From: Actinomycetota bacterium
Lineage (GTDB): Bacteria; Actinomycetota; Geothermincolia; Fen-727; Anoxymicrobiaceae
Assembly (NCBI GenBank): GCA_018894655.1
Contig: JAHIPE010000032.1
Location: 1 to 22,429, forward strand
DNA length: 22,429 nucleotides
Reading direction: 5' to 3'
The translations under genes were made by a program, and so were the position numbers. The first letter of the stretch is position 1. The number at the start of each line of letters is the position of its first letter. Shown piece by piece: positions 1 through 7,228 of this stretch. The notes under the pieces were generated by a model. That model was not told the DNA's origin. It did not search any database and was given only the letters and a program-made list of their open reading frames with translations.

Positions 1-5
1 CACCT

Positions 6-1031
6 TCAACCGCGCTTGCTCCTGCATACCTTCTCCAATTTTTCAACCTGTTCCGGAGCGCCTGAAGTTATCAGGATATCCCCCGCGTCAATGACCGTAT
101 CCCCCCTGGGATTGGTGTCGAAGTCGCGTTTCGGCCGCTTTAAGCCGAGAATACCGATCCCTTTGAGGTCTCCGACCAGGACGTCCTTTATCGACCTGCT
201 AACCACTGCCGCTCCCCGTTCGACATGGATGGCAGTCAACGTGAGTTCGATAAGTTCCCCATGGGTGACCACGTCTATGAAATCGCATACCAGGGGCTTG
301 AGCAGAAGAGCCGCCATGTGCCTCCCCCCCACGTTGTGCGGGGATATCGCCCTATCGGCGCCGGCACGGTAGAGCTTGGATTCCGTTTCGTCCGAGTTGT
401 ACCGCCCGACTATGAAGACGTCGGGGCGTATTATCCTGGCGGTCATCGTGACAAAGAGGTTATCGGCATCGGAAGACAGCGCGGTCACCAGGCCGGAGGA
501 GCGCTCCAGGCCGGCCTCCCTGAGGACCTTCTCCTCGGTAGCGTTTCCCTTGACCGTTATGAAGCCGTCCCTGAGGCCTGCCTCGACCACGGCCTGGTCC
601 GCCTCTATAACAACGACCCCGGTTCCCTGGGCCTGGCACTCTTTGGCTATCTGCCTGCCGACTCTGCCGTAGCCACATACTATGTAGTGCCCGGTGATAT
701 CTTGAAGCTCTCGCAACACCCTTCGCCTCCCCATCATGTCCAGGAGCCTGCCCTCTATCAGCAACTCCACTATACTGGTGGTCACATAGACGACGCTGGC
801 AAGGCCGCCGATGATTATGATCATTGTGAAAATCTCCCCGTTCCTGGTGGGAATCATGATCTCGCGATAGCCCACGGTGGAGACGGTGATTACCGTCATG
901 TACAGGGAGTCCAAAAAACCCATATGCTCGATGAGCATGTAGCCGATGGTCCCGACGCCGATCAGGGCCACGAATGCTATCAAGGCGGTCCTGATATGCC
1001 AGTACGGGTTGCTCTTTCTGATCTTGTTCAC
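6..1031 (-). CDS. Two-TM potassium channel with TrkA-N/RCK regulatory domain
   Basis: A 341-residue K+ channel subunit of the MthK/Kch type, with a pore in the membrane and a cytoplasmic RCK gate that binds nucleotides or ions. Two hydrophobic helices (about 15-33 and 66-90) flank a pore loop carrying STVGYREI at 51-58. The filter core TVGY is intact, but the usual following Gly-Asp is Arg-Glu. A Rossmann motif GYGRVG (120-125) opens the TrkA-N domain, and a TrkA-C-like domain ends the protein. The GTG start is preceded by GGAGA about 10 nt upstream. It lies 93 nt downstream of the DUF151 gene and is probably cotranscribed with it. The family call is firm; ion selectivity and gating ligand are inferred from family. 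Confidence 0.9.
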   Translation of the reverse strand: MNKIRKSNPYWHIRTALIAFVALIGVGTIGYMLIEHMGFLDSLYMTVITVSTVGYREIMIPTRNGEIFTMIIIIGGLASVVYVTTSIVELLIEGRLLDMMGRRRVLRELQDITGHYIVCGYGRVGRQIAKECQAQGTGVVVIEADQAVVEAGLRDGFITVKGNATEEKVLREAGLERSSGLVTALSSDADNLFVTMTARIIRPDVFIVGRYNSDETESKLYRAGADRAISPHNVGGRHMAALLLKPLVCDFIDVVTHGELIELTLTAIHVERGAAVVSRSIKDVLVGDLKGIGILGLKRPKRDFDTNPRGDTVIDAGDILITSGAPEQVEKLEKVCRSKRG

Positions 1032-1124
1032 GTTGCCGTTCTCCGCGACGAAGGCGCCGACGATCCAGTTGCGATCATATCCGCAGCACGGTTACGAGGG
1101 GCGTTGATCCGGGATGCGCGGTCC

Positions 1125-1595
1125 TCAAAGGAAGTCTTTCGGCTCAACATGGTCCAGGAAATCGCGGAATCTTTCGATCTCCACGTCATCGGACGTCTCA
1201 ATGACAATGCTGGCCTCGTCCATGACGTTCTCATCCGCGTAGATGGGAACCTCCATCCTGACCGCGAGGGCAATGGCATCGGAGGGGCGGGCGCTTACCT
1301 CGTGCCGCGAACCGTTCCGGTACATGGTTATCATCGCGTAGAACGTCCCTTCTATCAGGTCGTTTATGAGGACCTGCTCGATCTCAACGGTAAGCTCGTC
1401 CAGGACGTCCTTGAAAAGGTCATGGGTCATCGGCCTGGGGGTTTCAACGCCCTGCAAAGCGAAGGCAATGGCGGTCGCCTCGAAAGACCCGATCCATATC
1501 GGGAGGAAACGCTCGCCGTCAACCTCCTGCAACAGCACTATCGGCTGGTTTGCCGGCAACTCTACTCGAACCCCTACAAGTCTCATCTGAATCAT
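1125..1595 (-). CDS. DUF151 / bifunctional nuclease (BFN) domain protein
   Basis: A 156-residue single-domain protein of the DUF151 family, close in length and sequence style to mycobacterial Rv1829. Recognisable blocks are the N-terminal VRVELPANQPIVLLQE, the LPIWIG motif at about 31-36, GVETPRPMTHDL, and SARPSDAIALA in the C-terminal half. Plant and bacterial relatives are reported to have nuclease activity, but the role in actinobacteria is not settled. ATG 1595 is preferred; an in-frame ATG three codons later (1586) is an alternative and neither has a strong Shine-Dalgarno sequence. A well-formed promoter (1643-1615) lies just upstream, so the gene need not depend on the dacA transcript. 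In mycobacteria the homologue directly follows the FtsR-type regulator; here three genes separate them. Confidence 0.9.
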   Translation of the reverse strand: MIQMRLVGVRVELPANQPIVLLQEVDGERFLPIWIGSFEATAIAFALQGVETPRPMTHDLFKDVLDELTVEIEQVLINDLIEGTFYAMITMYRNGSRHEVSARPSDAIALAVRMEVPIYADENVMDEASIVIETSDDVEIERFRDFLDHVEPKDFL

Positions 1596-1614
1596 CTCTA
1601 CATCACCGATTTCT

Positions 1615-1643
1615 TTTATACTCTTTTGGCCATATCAGGTCAA
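1615..1643 (-). promoter_or_regulatory. Candidate sigma-70-type promoter for the DUF151 gene
   Basis: On the minus strand TTGACC (1643-1638) and TATAAA (1620-1615) are separated by exactly 17 nt, five of six consensus matches at each element. The predicted transcription start falls near 1608, giving a leader of only about 12-14 nt before ATG 1595. It lies in the 110-nt gap after dacA. This is the best-scoring promoter seen by eye in the window. Confidence 0.6.
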
Positions 1644-1653
1644 ATAGCCTGAA

Positions 1654-1701
1654 GCGGCCGTTTTGCCGGGGGCGTCGCCCGCAAGGCAACGCCCCGGCCG
1701 C
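1654..1701 (-). terminator. GC-rich stem-loop just after dacA
   Basis: Five bases past the dacA stop, GCCGGGGCGT (1698-1689) pairs with ACGCCCCCGGC (1675-1665) with one bulged base and a 13-nt loop. The arms can be extended by outer GCGGCCG/CGGCCGC pairing. No U-tract follows (the next bases are AAAACGG), so it is not a classic intrinsic terminator. It may still stabilise a 3' end or cause pausing. It sits directly upstream of the promoter of the DUF151 gene, which fits a transcript boundary. Confidence 0.35.
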
Positions 1702-1705
1702 AAAC

Positions 1706-3025
1706 CTATAGCCACACCAGGACCGGCGCCGCAACGATGCGGCCCGCCCAGCACATTGAGTACCACAGGAACCATAGTATACCCGCCAGTACCCCCTCGC
1801 GCTCACTGGAGGACGCCGCCACCGCATCCTCCTTGTATAGCTGCCGTCCATCCGCCCGGCAGACTATCTTTCCCAGGGCATCTCCCTTCTGGACCGAAGA
1901 GCCGGCCTCCCTCAGGGTGGCGGTCTTCACCTGGAACGTGTCCCCAGACCCCAGGATCGATAGGGCCGCGAGCTCTCTCTTCGGGACCACGGTGACGTAG
2001 CGGCGCGGGTATGCCGACACCCTTGTACGGCCGAGGTCCTGAACCTCTCCCGCCAGCACTACTCGGGCGGTGGCGGCGAACCCGTAGTCGAGCATGCTGG
2101 TCACATCGCTTTCCCGGTACTCACTGTTGAGTGACACCGCTATCAGGGACTTGGAGTCCCTTGTGGCGGAGGCGACCAGGCACTTGCCGGCGTTGGCGGT
2201 GTACCCGGTCTTGATCCCGGTGGCCCCCGAGTACCTGCCCAGGATTTCGTTATGGTTCAGGCACGTCCGCGGGTAGGGATGGCCCGGCCACCGCAGGTCG
2301 TACTGCTTACAACTGGCCATCTCAGACAGCACCGGGTCCGCCAGGACCTCCCTCCCGATCAAGGCCAGGTCGTAGGCGGTGGAGTAATGCTCCGGTTCAT
2401 CAAGCCCGTGAGGGTTCGTGAAATGGGAATCAACGGCCCCTATCGACTGCGCTTTCTTATTCATCAGGCGGGCGAACGACTCGATACCACCGGTGGCATA
2501 CTCCGCCAGCGCTGACGCCGCGTCGTTAGCCGACTGGACCATCAAGGCCCACAGAAGTTCTTCAACGGTCAAGACCTCGCCGGGGCTCAACCATATCTCC
2601 TGCTCACCGACGCTCGCCGGCCCCGGGGTGATGGTGACCTGGTCGCCCAGGTCCAGCTGCTCACGGACCACCAGGGCGGTCATCATCTTGGTCGTGCTCG
2701 CCATGGGCAACCTGTCGTGAGCGTTCTTCTCGTAGAGGACCCTGCCGCTTTCCTGGTCTATGAGAACGGCGGCCGTCGCGTGAACCGCGGGAGCAGGCGG
2801 CGGGGAGCCGCCGGGGGTCTCGATACTCTTGATATCTTGCGCAACCGCCGGCCAGAGGTGGAAATCGGCCAGCACGAACAGGCAGGAGACCAGGAAGAGT
2901 ATGAGCGTGACCGCAGCCAGGCCCAACAGCAACTTTCTCCAGTTCCGCGCCAGTAACGCTGGGAAGCCGGAAGCAAGGGCACCTAGATCCCGGGATTGGT
3001 AGTAATTCTTGTACACTCTTTTCAT
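1706..3025 (-). CDS. dacA: D-alanyl-D-alanine carboxypeptidase (PBP5/DacA type)
   Basis: A 439-residue S11-family serine peptidase that trims the terminal D-Ala from peptidoglycan pentapeptides outside the membrane. All three active-site motifs are present: STTK (110-113, nucleophile Ser110), SAN (165-167) and KTG (272-274). The N-terminus is a basic cytoplasmic stretch of about 30 residues followed by a transmembrane helix (about 31-53), acting as a signal anchor. A PBP5-like C-terminal beta domain follows, and the last 30 residues are hydrophobic and Trp-rich, probably a second membrane association. The ATG directly abuts the stop of the Nramp-related gene (TAA then ATG), so the two are translationally coupled. 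The family is sure; the symbol dacA is the generic name. Confidence 0.9.
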   Translation of the reverse strand: MKRVYKNYYQSRDLGALASGFPALLARNWRKLLLGLAAVTLILFLVSCLFVLADFHLWPAVAQDIKSIETPGGSPPPAPAVHATAAVLIDQESGRVLYEKNAHDRLPMASTTKMMTALVVREQLDLGDQVTITPGPASVGEQEIWLSPGEVLTVEELLWALMVQSANDAASALAEYATGGIESFARLMNKKAQSIGAVDSHFTNPHGLDEPEHYSTAYDLALIGREVLADPVLSEMASCKQYDLRWPGHPYPRTCLNHNEILGRYSGATGIKTGYTANAGKCLVASATRDSKSLIAVSLNSEYRESDVTSMLDYGFAATARVVLAGEVQDLGRTRVSAYPRRYVTVVPKRELAALSILGSGDTFQVKTATLREAGSSVQKGDALGKIVCRADGRQLYKEDAVAASSSEREGVLAGILWFLWYSMCWAGRIVAAPVLVWL

Positions 3026-4267
3026 TTAAATCGCGAATAATCCTGTAACAAGGAGTACCAGGCTCGTGACGATCACACCACAAGCGGTAACCCAGGCAAT
3101 AGCGTTCATTACCGGACCGTTGACGTGGTCCCCCATTATCCCGGGGTCATTGACGATCTTGAGCATGAAAACCAGGATAACCGGTAAAAGTATACCATTG
3201 AGTACCTGGGTCAACATGATTATTCCTATCAGCGAGACACCGGGAATCAACACCACCACCACACCAAGCAGTATGGAGGAAGTGTAAACGCCGAAGAACA
3301 TTGGAGCCATGGAGAGCTTTCTTCCTATGCCGCTTTCCCAACCGAACGCCTCGCACATCGCGTAGGATGTAGAGACGGGGATCACGCTCGCCGAGAGCAC
3401 GGCGGCCCCGAACAGACCCAGGCCGAACAGCCAGGTAGCGTTGGCGCCCGCCAGGGGTGCCAGGGCCAAGGCGGCTTGCTTGGCGGTCTCCACAGTCCGG
3501 CCCAGGGGAAAAAGGGTGAACGCGGTACACATGATGATGAACAGGGATATCGCGTTAGCCAGGACCGTGCCGGTGATCACATCAGCGCGTTGGTACCGGT
3601 AATCGCTGATCCCGATACCCTTGTCCACGACGTTCGCCTGGACGAAAAACGGCATCCAGGGTGCCACCGTGGTACCGACAATCGCGGTGGCGGCGATCAG
3701 GTAAGTCGTGTCGAAGCTGATCTCCGGCTTCACCACGCTGAAAGCGACCTGAGCCCAATCGGGCCTGGCCATGAAGCCTGACACCAGGTAGCAGACCTGT
3801 ATGAGGCACATCCCAAGGAACACCTTCTCCACCTTGTTGAAGGAACCCCTGGTCACCAGGACCCATATGAATCCCGCGATGGCCGGAACCGTCAGGTACT
3901 TGCTCAATCCGAATAACTCGAGGCTGGCGGCGATTCCGGCCAACTCGGCCACGGTTGTGGCTATGTTGGCCACCAGGAGGACCGACATTGCGAAGAACGT
4001 GAGGCGGAGTCCGAACCGCTCCCTGATGAGCGAGGCAAGTCCTTTACCGGTCACCACTCCCATGCGCGCCGACATCTCCAAGAACACCACCAGGCTGACA
4101 GTGGAGGCCACCAGCACCCAGACCAGGGAAAGGCCGAACCTGGAGCCGACCACGGAGTAAGTGGTTATCCCGCTCGCGCCGTTGCCCGCCAGCGCGGTGA
4201 CAAGGCCGGGGCCGGCCACCGCGGCGTACATAAGCGCTTCCCGTCTTATACTCCTTTTACCTTTCAC
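3026..4267 (-). CDS. Nramp-family transporter lacking the transition-metal site (NRMT-like)
   Basis: A 413-residue polytopic protein with about 11 hydrophobic helices of the SLC11/Nramp fold. The opening GPG (19-21) and following helix match Nramp TM1. The hallmark Asp-Pro-Gly-Asn site is replaced by Gly30-Ala-Ser-Gly33, and the TM6 Met-Pro-His is Ala202-Pro-Trp204. Loss of the Asp and Met ligands is expected in the NRAMP-related magnesium transporter branch (NRMT, described from Clostridium and Eggerthella), so Mg2+ rather than Mn2+/Fe2+ is the likelier substrate; this is inference. The GTG start has a purine-rich GGTGGTGA upstream. It begins 28 nt after the MgtE-like gene, in one operon with it and dacA. 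Confidence 0.82.
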   Translation of the reverse strand: MKGKRSIRREALMYAAVAGPGLVTALAGNGASGITTYSVVGSRFGLSLVWVLVASTVSLVVFLEMSARMGVVTGKGLASLIRERFGLRLTFFAMSVLLVANIATTVAELAGIAASLELFGLSKYLTVPAIAGFIWVLVTRGSFNKVEKVFLGMCLIQVCYLVSGFMARPDWAQVAFSVVKPEISFDTTYLIAATAIVGTTVAPWMPFFVQANVVDKGIGISDYRYQRADVITGTVLANAISLFIIMCTAFTLFPLGRTVETAKQAALALAPLAGANATWLFGLGLFGAAVLSASVIPVSTSYAMCEAFGWESGIGRKLSMAPMFFGVYTSSILLGVVVVLIPGVSLIGIIMLTQVLNGILLPVILVFMLKIVNDPGIMGDHVNGPVMNAIAWVTACGVIVTSLVLLVTGLFAI

Positions 4268-4295
4268 AGCAATTCACCACCACCTGGAAAGGCCC

Positions 4296-6104
4296 CTAAC
4301 CCCAGGCCCTTACTATCAGCCCGCTGACCACCAGAAAGGAGACAATCGATACCGTCATTACCGTGACCCCCAGTAGGCGCCCGGGGCCTACCGCGGGGTC
4401 CGGCCTCGCGCGCCTCAGGGCCATCGGAAGGACCAGCCCAAGCATTCCCGCCAGGGAAACCCCCACGAATAGGCCCGCCGCGCCCGCCAGCGCGGTGCCG
4501 TACGAGTCGGTCCAGACCAGGCCGGCAAGGAAGCTGAGGGCGCTCACCAGGATGGCCGCGGCCAGGGTGAAGACATACTCCCTGAGAAGTATCTTCCCCG
4601 CCCGTGACATCTCGTACTCCTTGTCTCCGAGGTCGCGCACAGCCACCGCCAGCGACCATAGTGAAGCGTCATGAGCGGCCCGCAGGGCGAGGGGAATGAA
4701 GTAGACCAGGGCAAGGGCGGCGGCGAACGAGTCCCTGAAGGCGCCGAACAACGCGGTGCCAAGCAGTCCCCCCAGGAACGTCAGCATTGTGCCAGCCCAG
4801 CGACGGGTATCCAGCGCGTCCCCCATGACGGTCATCTCGTCCTCCAGCGGCACCCCGGAAAGCTCGGAGATGTCCTCGGACGCCTCCTCGAGCATCACGT
4901 CGATCGCGTCATCGACGGTGACGATGCCCCGTAGCACGTGTTCATCGTCTACCACCGGAATAGCCAGCAGGTTGTAGTGCGAGAGCCTCTCGGCCACTAT
5001 CTCCTGGTCCTCCCGGACCTGGGCGGTAACCACGTCATGTAGCATGATATCGCCCACGACCTCATCGGGGGCGGCGCGCAGGAGATCCCTGAGCGAGAGC
5101 ACCCCGGAGAGGTGCCCGTCGCCGTCTACCACGTAGATGTAGTATATTGTCTCCGCTCCGACCCCCACCTCTCGGAGGTACTCGACAGTCTGGTCCGCCA
5201 CCATGCTATTGGGTATAGAAACGAACTCGGTGGTCATCCTGCCGCCGGCGGTGAAGGGGTCGTAGCCGAGTAGCATAGTGACTACCGAGGCCTCTTCGAT
5301 GCCCATCAGGGATAGCAGCACCACCGCCTTTTCCCGGGGCAGCGACCCCAGTATATCCGCCGCTTCGTCCGGTGGCATTATCTCCAGCAGGCCGGAGAGC
5401 CTCCGTTCGCCCATCTCCCGGGCAACCGAGGAGCGCACCCCGGGCAGGATATGGGTTAGCACCTCGGCCGCCTTGGGGTCGTCCAACAGCGCGAGGATCT
5501 TGGCTCGCTTACCAACATCCAGTTGCTCGATGATGTCCGCTATATCCGAGGGGTGCACCGCCAGGAACTCGCGGTACGGTATATTGAGCCGTACGTCGTA
5601 GGGAATCGGGTCAACCGGGGATATGAGGTTCCAGGGGACGATCCTTTCGCTCAAGACCCCATCGTAGAACCCGAACATCCGGTCGATCACCCGCCCCGGC
5701 GCCAGCCTTCGCAGGATAGACAGTACCCCCACGTCCGCCCCCAGCACGCGTAGTTCATCCCCCGCCCTTGCCATGCGAATGTCGCTGACCCGGACTATCT
5801 TGTAGCCGTCCATGTCCACTATCTGTTTATCCAGCAGGTCCCTGGCAAGGAGGATATCTCCGGGCTCGGCCTCCCTGGTTTCATCAACCTGGTTTGCCAC
5901 GAATTCTTCCCGGCTCCAACCCTCTACGTCGGGCCAGGGGATAAAGAAACGCCGCCTGTTCCTGCCGCGCCCTGACCGGGCCACAAGCCCCCGGACAAGC
6001 GGAAACCTGGCGCCGGCGGCGACAACGACATCCTCCAGGCGGCCTACCGTTCTGCCGTTCGTATCACTTATTCTTTTTCCCAGCATGAGGCTCAAGTACG
6101 GCAC
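4296..6104 (-). CDS. PRC-barrel / MgtE_N / CBS / MgtE-like membrane protein with altered pore
   Basis: A 602-residue MgtE-related protein. Order from the chosen start: PRC-barrel-like segment (about 3-75), second PRC-like segment (about 85-155), MgtE_N helical repeats (about 175-285), paired CBS domains (about 290-415, opening with the typical AGGRMTTEFV), and five hydrophobic helices (435-602). In MgtE the second helix carries a conserved Gly-Asn-x-Gly-x-Gln and the last helix an Asp in the Mg2+ pore; here the corresponding stretches read AAHDASLW and GVTVMTVS, so both are missing. It may be a divergent channel, or a Mg2+-sensing partner of the adjacent Nramp-related protein (inference). GTG 6104 is chosen because GGGGG lies 6 nt upstream. 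An in-frame TTG at 6176 would place the attenuator hairpin inside the gene. Confidence 0.83.
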   Translation of the reverse strand: MPYLSLMLGKRISDTNGRTVGRLEDVVVAAGARFPLVRGLVARSGRGRNRRRFFIPWPDVEGWSREEFVANQVDETREAEPGDILLARDLLDKQIVDMDGYKIVRVSDIRMARAGDELRVLGADVGVLSILRRLAPGRVIDRMFGFYDGVLSERIVPWNLISPVDPIPYDVRLNIPYREFLAVHPSDIADIIEQLDVGKRAKILALLDDPKAAEVLTHILPGVRSSVAREMGERRLSGLLEIMPPDEAADILGSLPREKAVVLLSLMGIEEASVVTMLLGYDPFTAGGRMTTEFVSIPNSMVADQTVEYLREVGVGAETIYYIYVVDGDGHLSGVLSLRDLLRAAPDEVVGDIMLHDVVTAQVREDQEIVAERLSHYNLLAIPVVDDEHVLRGIVTVDDAIDVMLEEASEDISELSGVPLEDEMTVMGDALDTRRWAGTMLTFLGGLLGTALFGAFRDSFAAALALVYFIPLALRAAHDASLWSLAVAVRDLGDKEYEMSRAGKILLREYVFTLAAAILVSALSFLAGLVWTDSYGTALAGAAGLFVGVSLAGMLGLVLPMALRRARPDPAVGPGRLLGVTVMTVSIVSFLVVSGLIVRAWG

Positions 6105-6128
6105 GTCATGCCCCCGTTTCAGGGCGTG

Positions 6129-6152
6129 AAAAAACCCCCAGGAAGGGGGTTT
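6129..6152 (-). terminator. Intrinsic terminator in the MgtE-operon leader
   Basis: On the minus strand AAACCCCC (6152-6145), loop TTCCT, GGGGGTTT (6139-6132) and further TTT form an 8-bp stem running into six consecutive T residues. It ends 25 nt before the GTG start of the MgtE-like gene. As a simple end-of-gene terminator for ftsR it would be oddly far (about 200 nt) from the stop, which supports a regulatory role. Confidence 0.65.
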
Positions 6153-6177
6153 CAATACACCCGTTCCCGAAATCAAA

Positions 6178-6267
6178 TCAAGGCAAAACCCCTCCCATGG
6201 CTACAAGCTCGCCAGCCGGGTCCGCCGTGTTCCCTATTTGTTTGTCGGATAAACCACTATCGGTCAT
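6178..6267 (-). CDS. Candidate 29-residue leader peptide upstream of the MgtE-like gene
   Basis: A short open frame beginning MTDSGLSDKQ and ending GGVLP-stop. It has a convincing ribosome-binding site, AAGGA (6276-6272), 4 nt before ATG. That site lies in the left arm of a 6-bp hairpin (GGATAA/TTATCC). The last codons overlap the G-rich candidate antiterminator strand (6196-6185), so a ribosome finishing the ORF would cover it and favour the terminator. It ends Leu-Pro-stop, and Pro before a stop is known to slow termination in other leader peptides. The peptide has no recognisable family. Chance occurrence of an ORF this short is possible; the signal rests on its ribosome-binding site and position. 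Confidence 0.4.
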   Translation of the reverse strand: MTDSGLSDKQIGNTADPAGELVAMGGVLP

Positions 6268-6349
6268 CTTATCCTTCACACGCTCGCTTCCGTGAACATG
6301 AAAGGCGTTACCGGGCACCGGGTATTATATAGGATAGAAAAAATCTATA

Positions 6350-7183
6350 CTACTCGGGAAACATCTCCCGGCCCGGGGCGGCGCCTCCCGGTACTTCCGG
6401 GGCGGGAGTGCCCTCTCCTCCCTCGGGTTGGGCCATGGGTTGAGTCTCCCGCTCCAGAGGCTCGTCGTCCGGCATATCGAGTTGCGCGGGTCGTGGCAAG
6501 TACCGGGACAACGCCCGGTGAAGCAGAGCCTGGGTGAACATCTGGGAAAGGGACATCAGGTTCTCCATGTCCTTGATGGCATTGCGTTTTGTGTTGGGGT
6601 CCTTCCGCTGGAGCTGCGGCCTGATTATCTGCTCGATGAGCGCCGCCTCGCGCCCCACAAACTGGATAAACATGCGCATGTTCCTCGGCTCCACACCATA
6701 GCGAGAGAACTCCCGTGCGATGCCCAGGACCTTCATGTCCCCCGGAGCAAAGTACTTCCCTTCCGGCCCGTTGCTTACCTTGACGATATCAAAGTCGACC
6801 AGCTCATTCACGGTCTCGGGTGACAGCCCCAGCTTGGACGGCGCCAGGTCCACTGAAACCGGTACCTCACCCTCGAGCGCCGGTTCACCGCCGTATCCGG
6901 CCATTACGGTCAGGTCTCCCGCTCTGACCTTTCCGGACTCCAGGTCCTGTATCTTTCGCTTTATAACTGAGAGCGGTAGGTACTCCTCACGCTGAAGTCG
7001 AAGTACATAGCTCAACTGCTTGATGTTCACCTTTGTGAACTTGCGGTAGCCACTCTGGGTTCTCTCCGGAGATACCAGGCCTTCCTTCTCGAGGAACCGT
7101 ATCTTGCTTATGGTGATATCGGGAAACTCCTCTCTAAGGAGCTCCTGCACTTCGCCTATTCCGTACTTCTTTTGATCTACCAA
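6350..7183 (-). CDS. ftsR: MerR-family transcriptional regulator, FtsR (Rv1828) type
   Basis: A 277-residue DNA-binding protein. The N-terminal winged helix-turn-helix (about 5-75) includes the MerR signature TISKIRFLEKEGLVSPER followed by SGYRKF, nearly as in mycobacterial Rv1828; Cg1631 (FtsR) of Corynebacterium controls ftsZ. A central linker leads to a second conserved half containing YGVEPRNMRMF (about 177-187), typical of this family. The last 45 residues are Pro/Glu/Gly-rich and probably disordered. The TTG start has GAGGCGA about 9 nt upstream. It follows the GarA-like gene by 88 nt, the same neighbour as in mycobacteria, and has its own candidate promoter and operator. A role in cell-division gene control is inferred by homology. 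Confidence 0.87.
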   Translation of the reverse strand: MVDQKKYGIGEVQELLREEFPDITISKIRFLEKEGLVSPERTQSGYRKFTKVNIKQLSYVLRLQREEYLPLSVIKRKIQDLESGKVRAGDLTVMAGYGGEPALEGEVPVSVDLAPSKLGLSPETVNELVDFDIVKVSNGPEGKYFAPGDMKVLGIAREFSRYGVEPRNMRMFIQFVGREAALIEQIIRPQLQRKDPNTKRNAIKDMENLMSLSQMFTQALLHRALSRYLPRPAQLDMPDDEPLERETQPMAQPEGGEGTPAPEVPGGAAPGREMFPE

Positions 7184-7202
7184 ACTGATATCGCCTCAAA
7201 CT

Positions 7203-7226
7203 CTTAACGTATAGTCTAACCTTAAG
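7203..7226 (-). promoter_or_regulatory. Inverted-repeat candidate operator upstream of ftsR
   Basis: Half-sites CTTAAGGT (7226-7219) and ACGTTAAG (7210-7203) are inverted with seven of eight positions matching, separated by 8 nt, in the 88-nt gap before ftsR. The repeat sits just downstream of the candidate -10 element, where a repressor or autoregulator would act. Binding by the MerR-type protein itself is a guess from position. Confidence 0.4.
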
Positions 7227-7228
7227 AA

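Larger units (their letters stand above)
6105..6349 (-). promoter_or_regulatory. Structured leader/attenuator before the MgtE-like operon
   Basis: This 245-nt untranslated stretch between ftsR and the MgtE-like start holds, in transcription order: a TATAAT hexamer (6329-6324) without a good -35; a stem-loop TTCAC/GTGAA (about 6296-6275); a hairpin GGATAA/TTATCC (6274-6247) that buries the ribosome-binding site of a 29-codon ORF; a GGCT/AGCC stem-loop; a G-rich strand GGGAGGGGTTTT (6196-6185) complementary to the left arm of the next hairpin; and an intrinsic terminator (6152-6129). The mutually exclusive antiterminator and terminator pairing is the architecture of a riboswitch or attenuator. 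I see no M-box (ykoK) or yybP-ykoY signature. Ligand unknown; Mg2+ is a guess from the downstream genes. Confidence 0.55.

Noticed and set aside
225..1652. A 475-codon open frame on the plus strand across the K+ channel and DUF151 genes
   Set aside because: It is the antisense shadow of two well-supported minus-strand genes, spans their gap, and its product has no family character.
6105..6176. N-terminal extension of the MgtE-like protein to an in-frame TTG at 6176
   Set aside because: It would translate through the terminator hairpin and gives a non-homologous segment; GTG 6104 has a properly spaced GGGGG.
6105..6349. M-box (ykoK) magnesium riboswitch
   Set aside because: The conserved M-box blocks could not be found by eye. 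An Infernal search is needed to exclude a divergent member, so only a generic attenuator is claimed.
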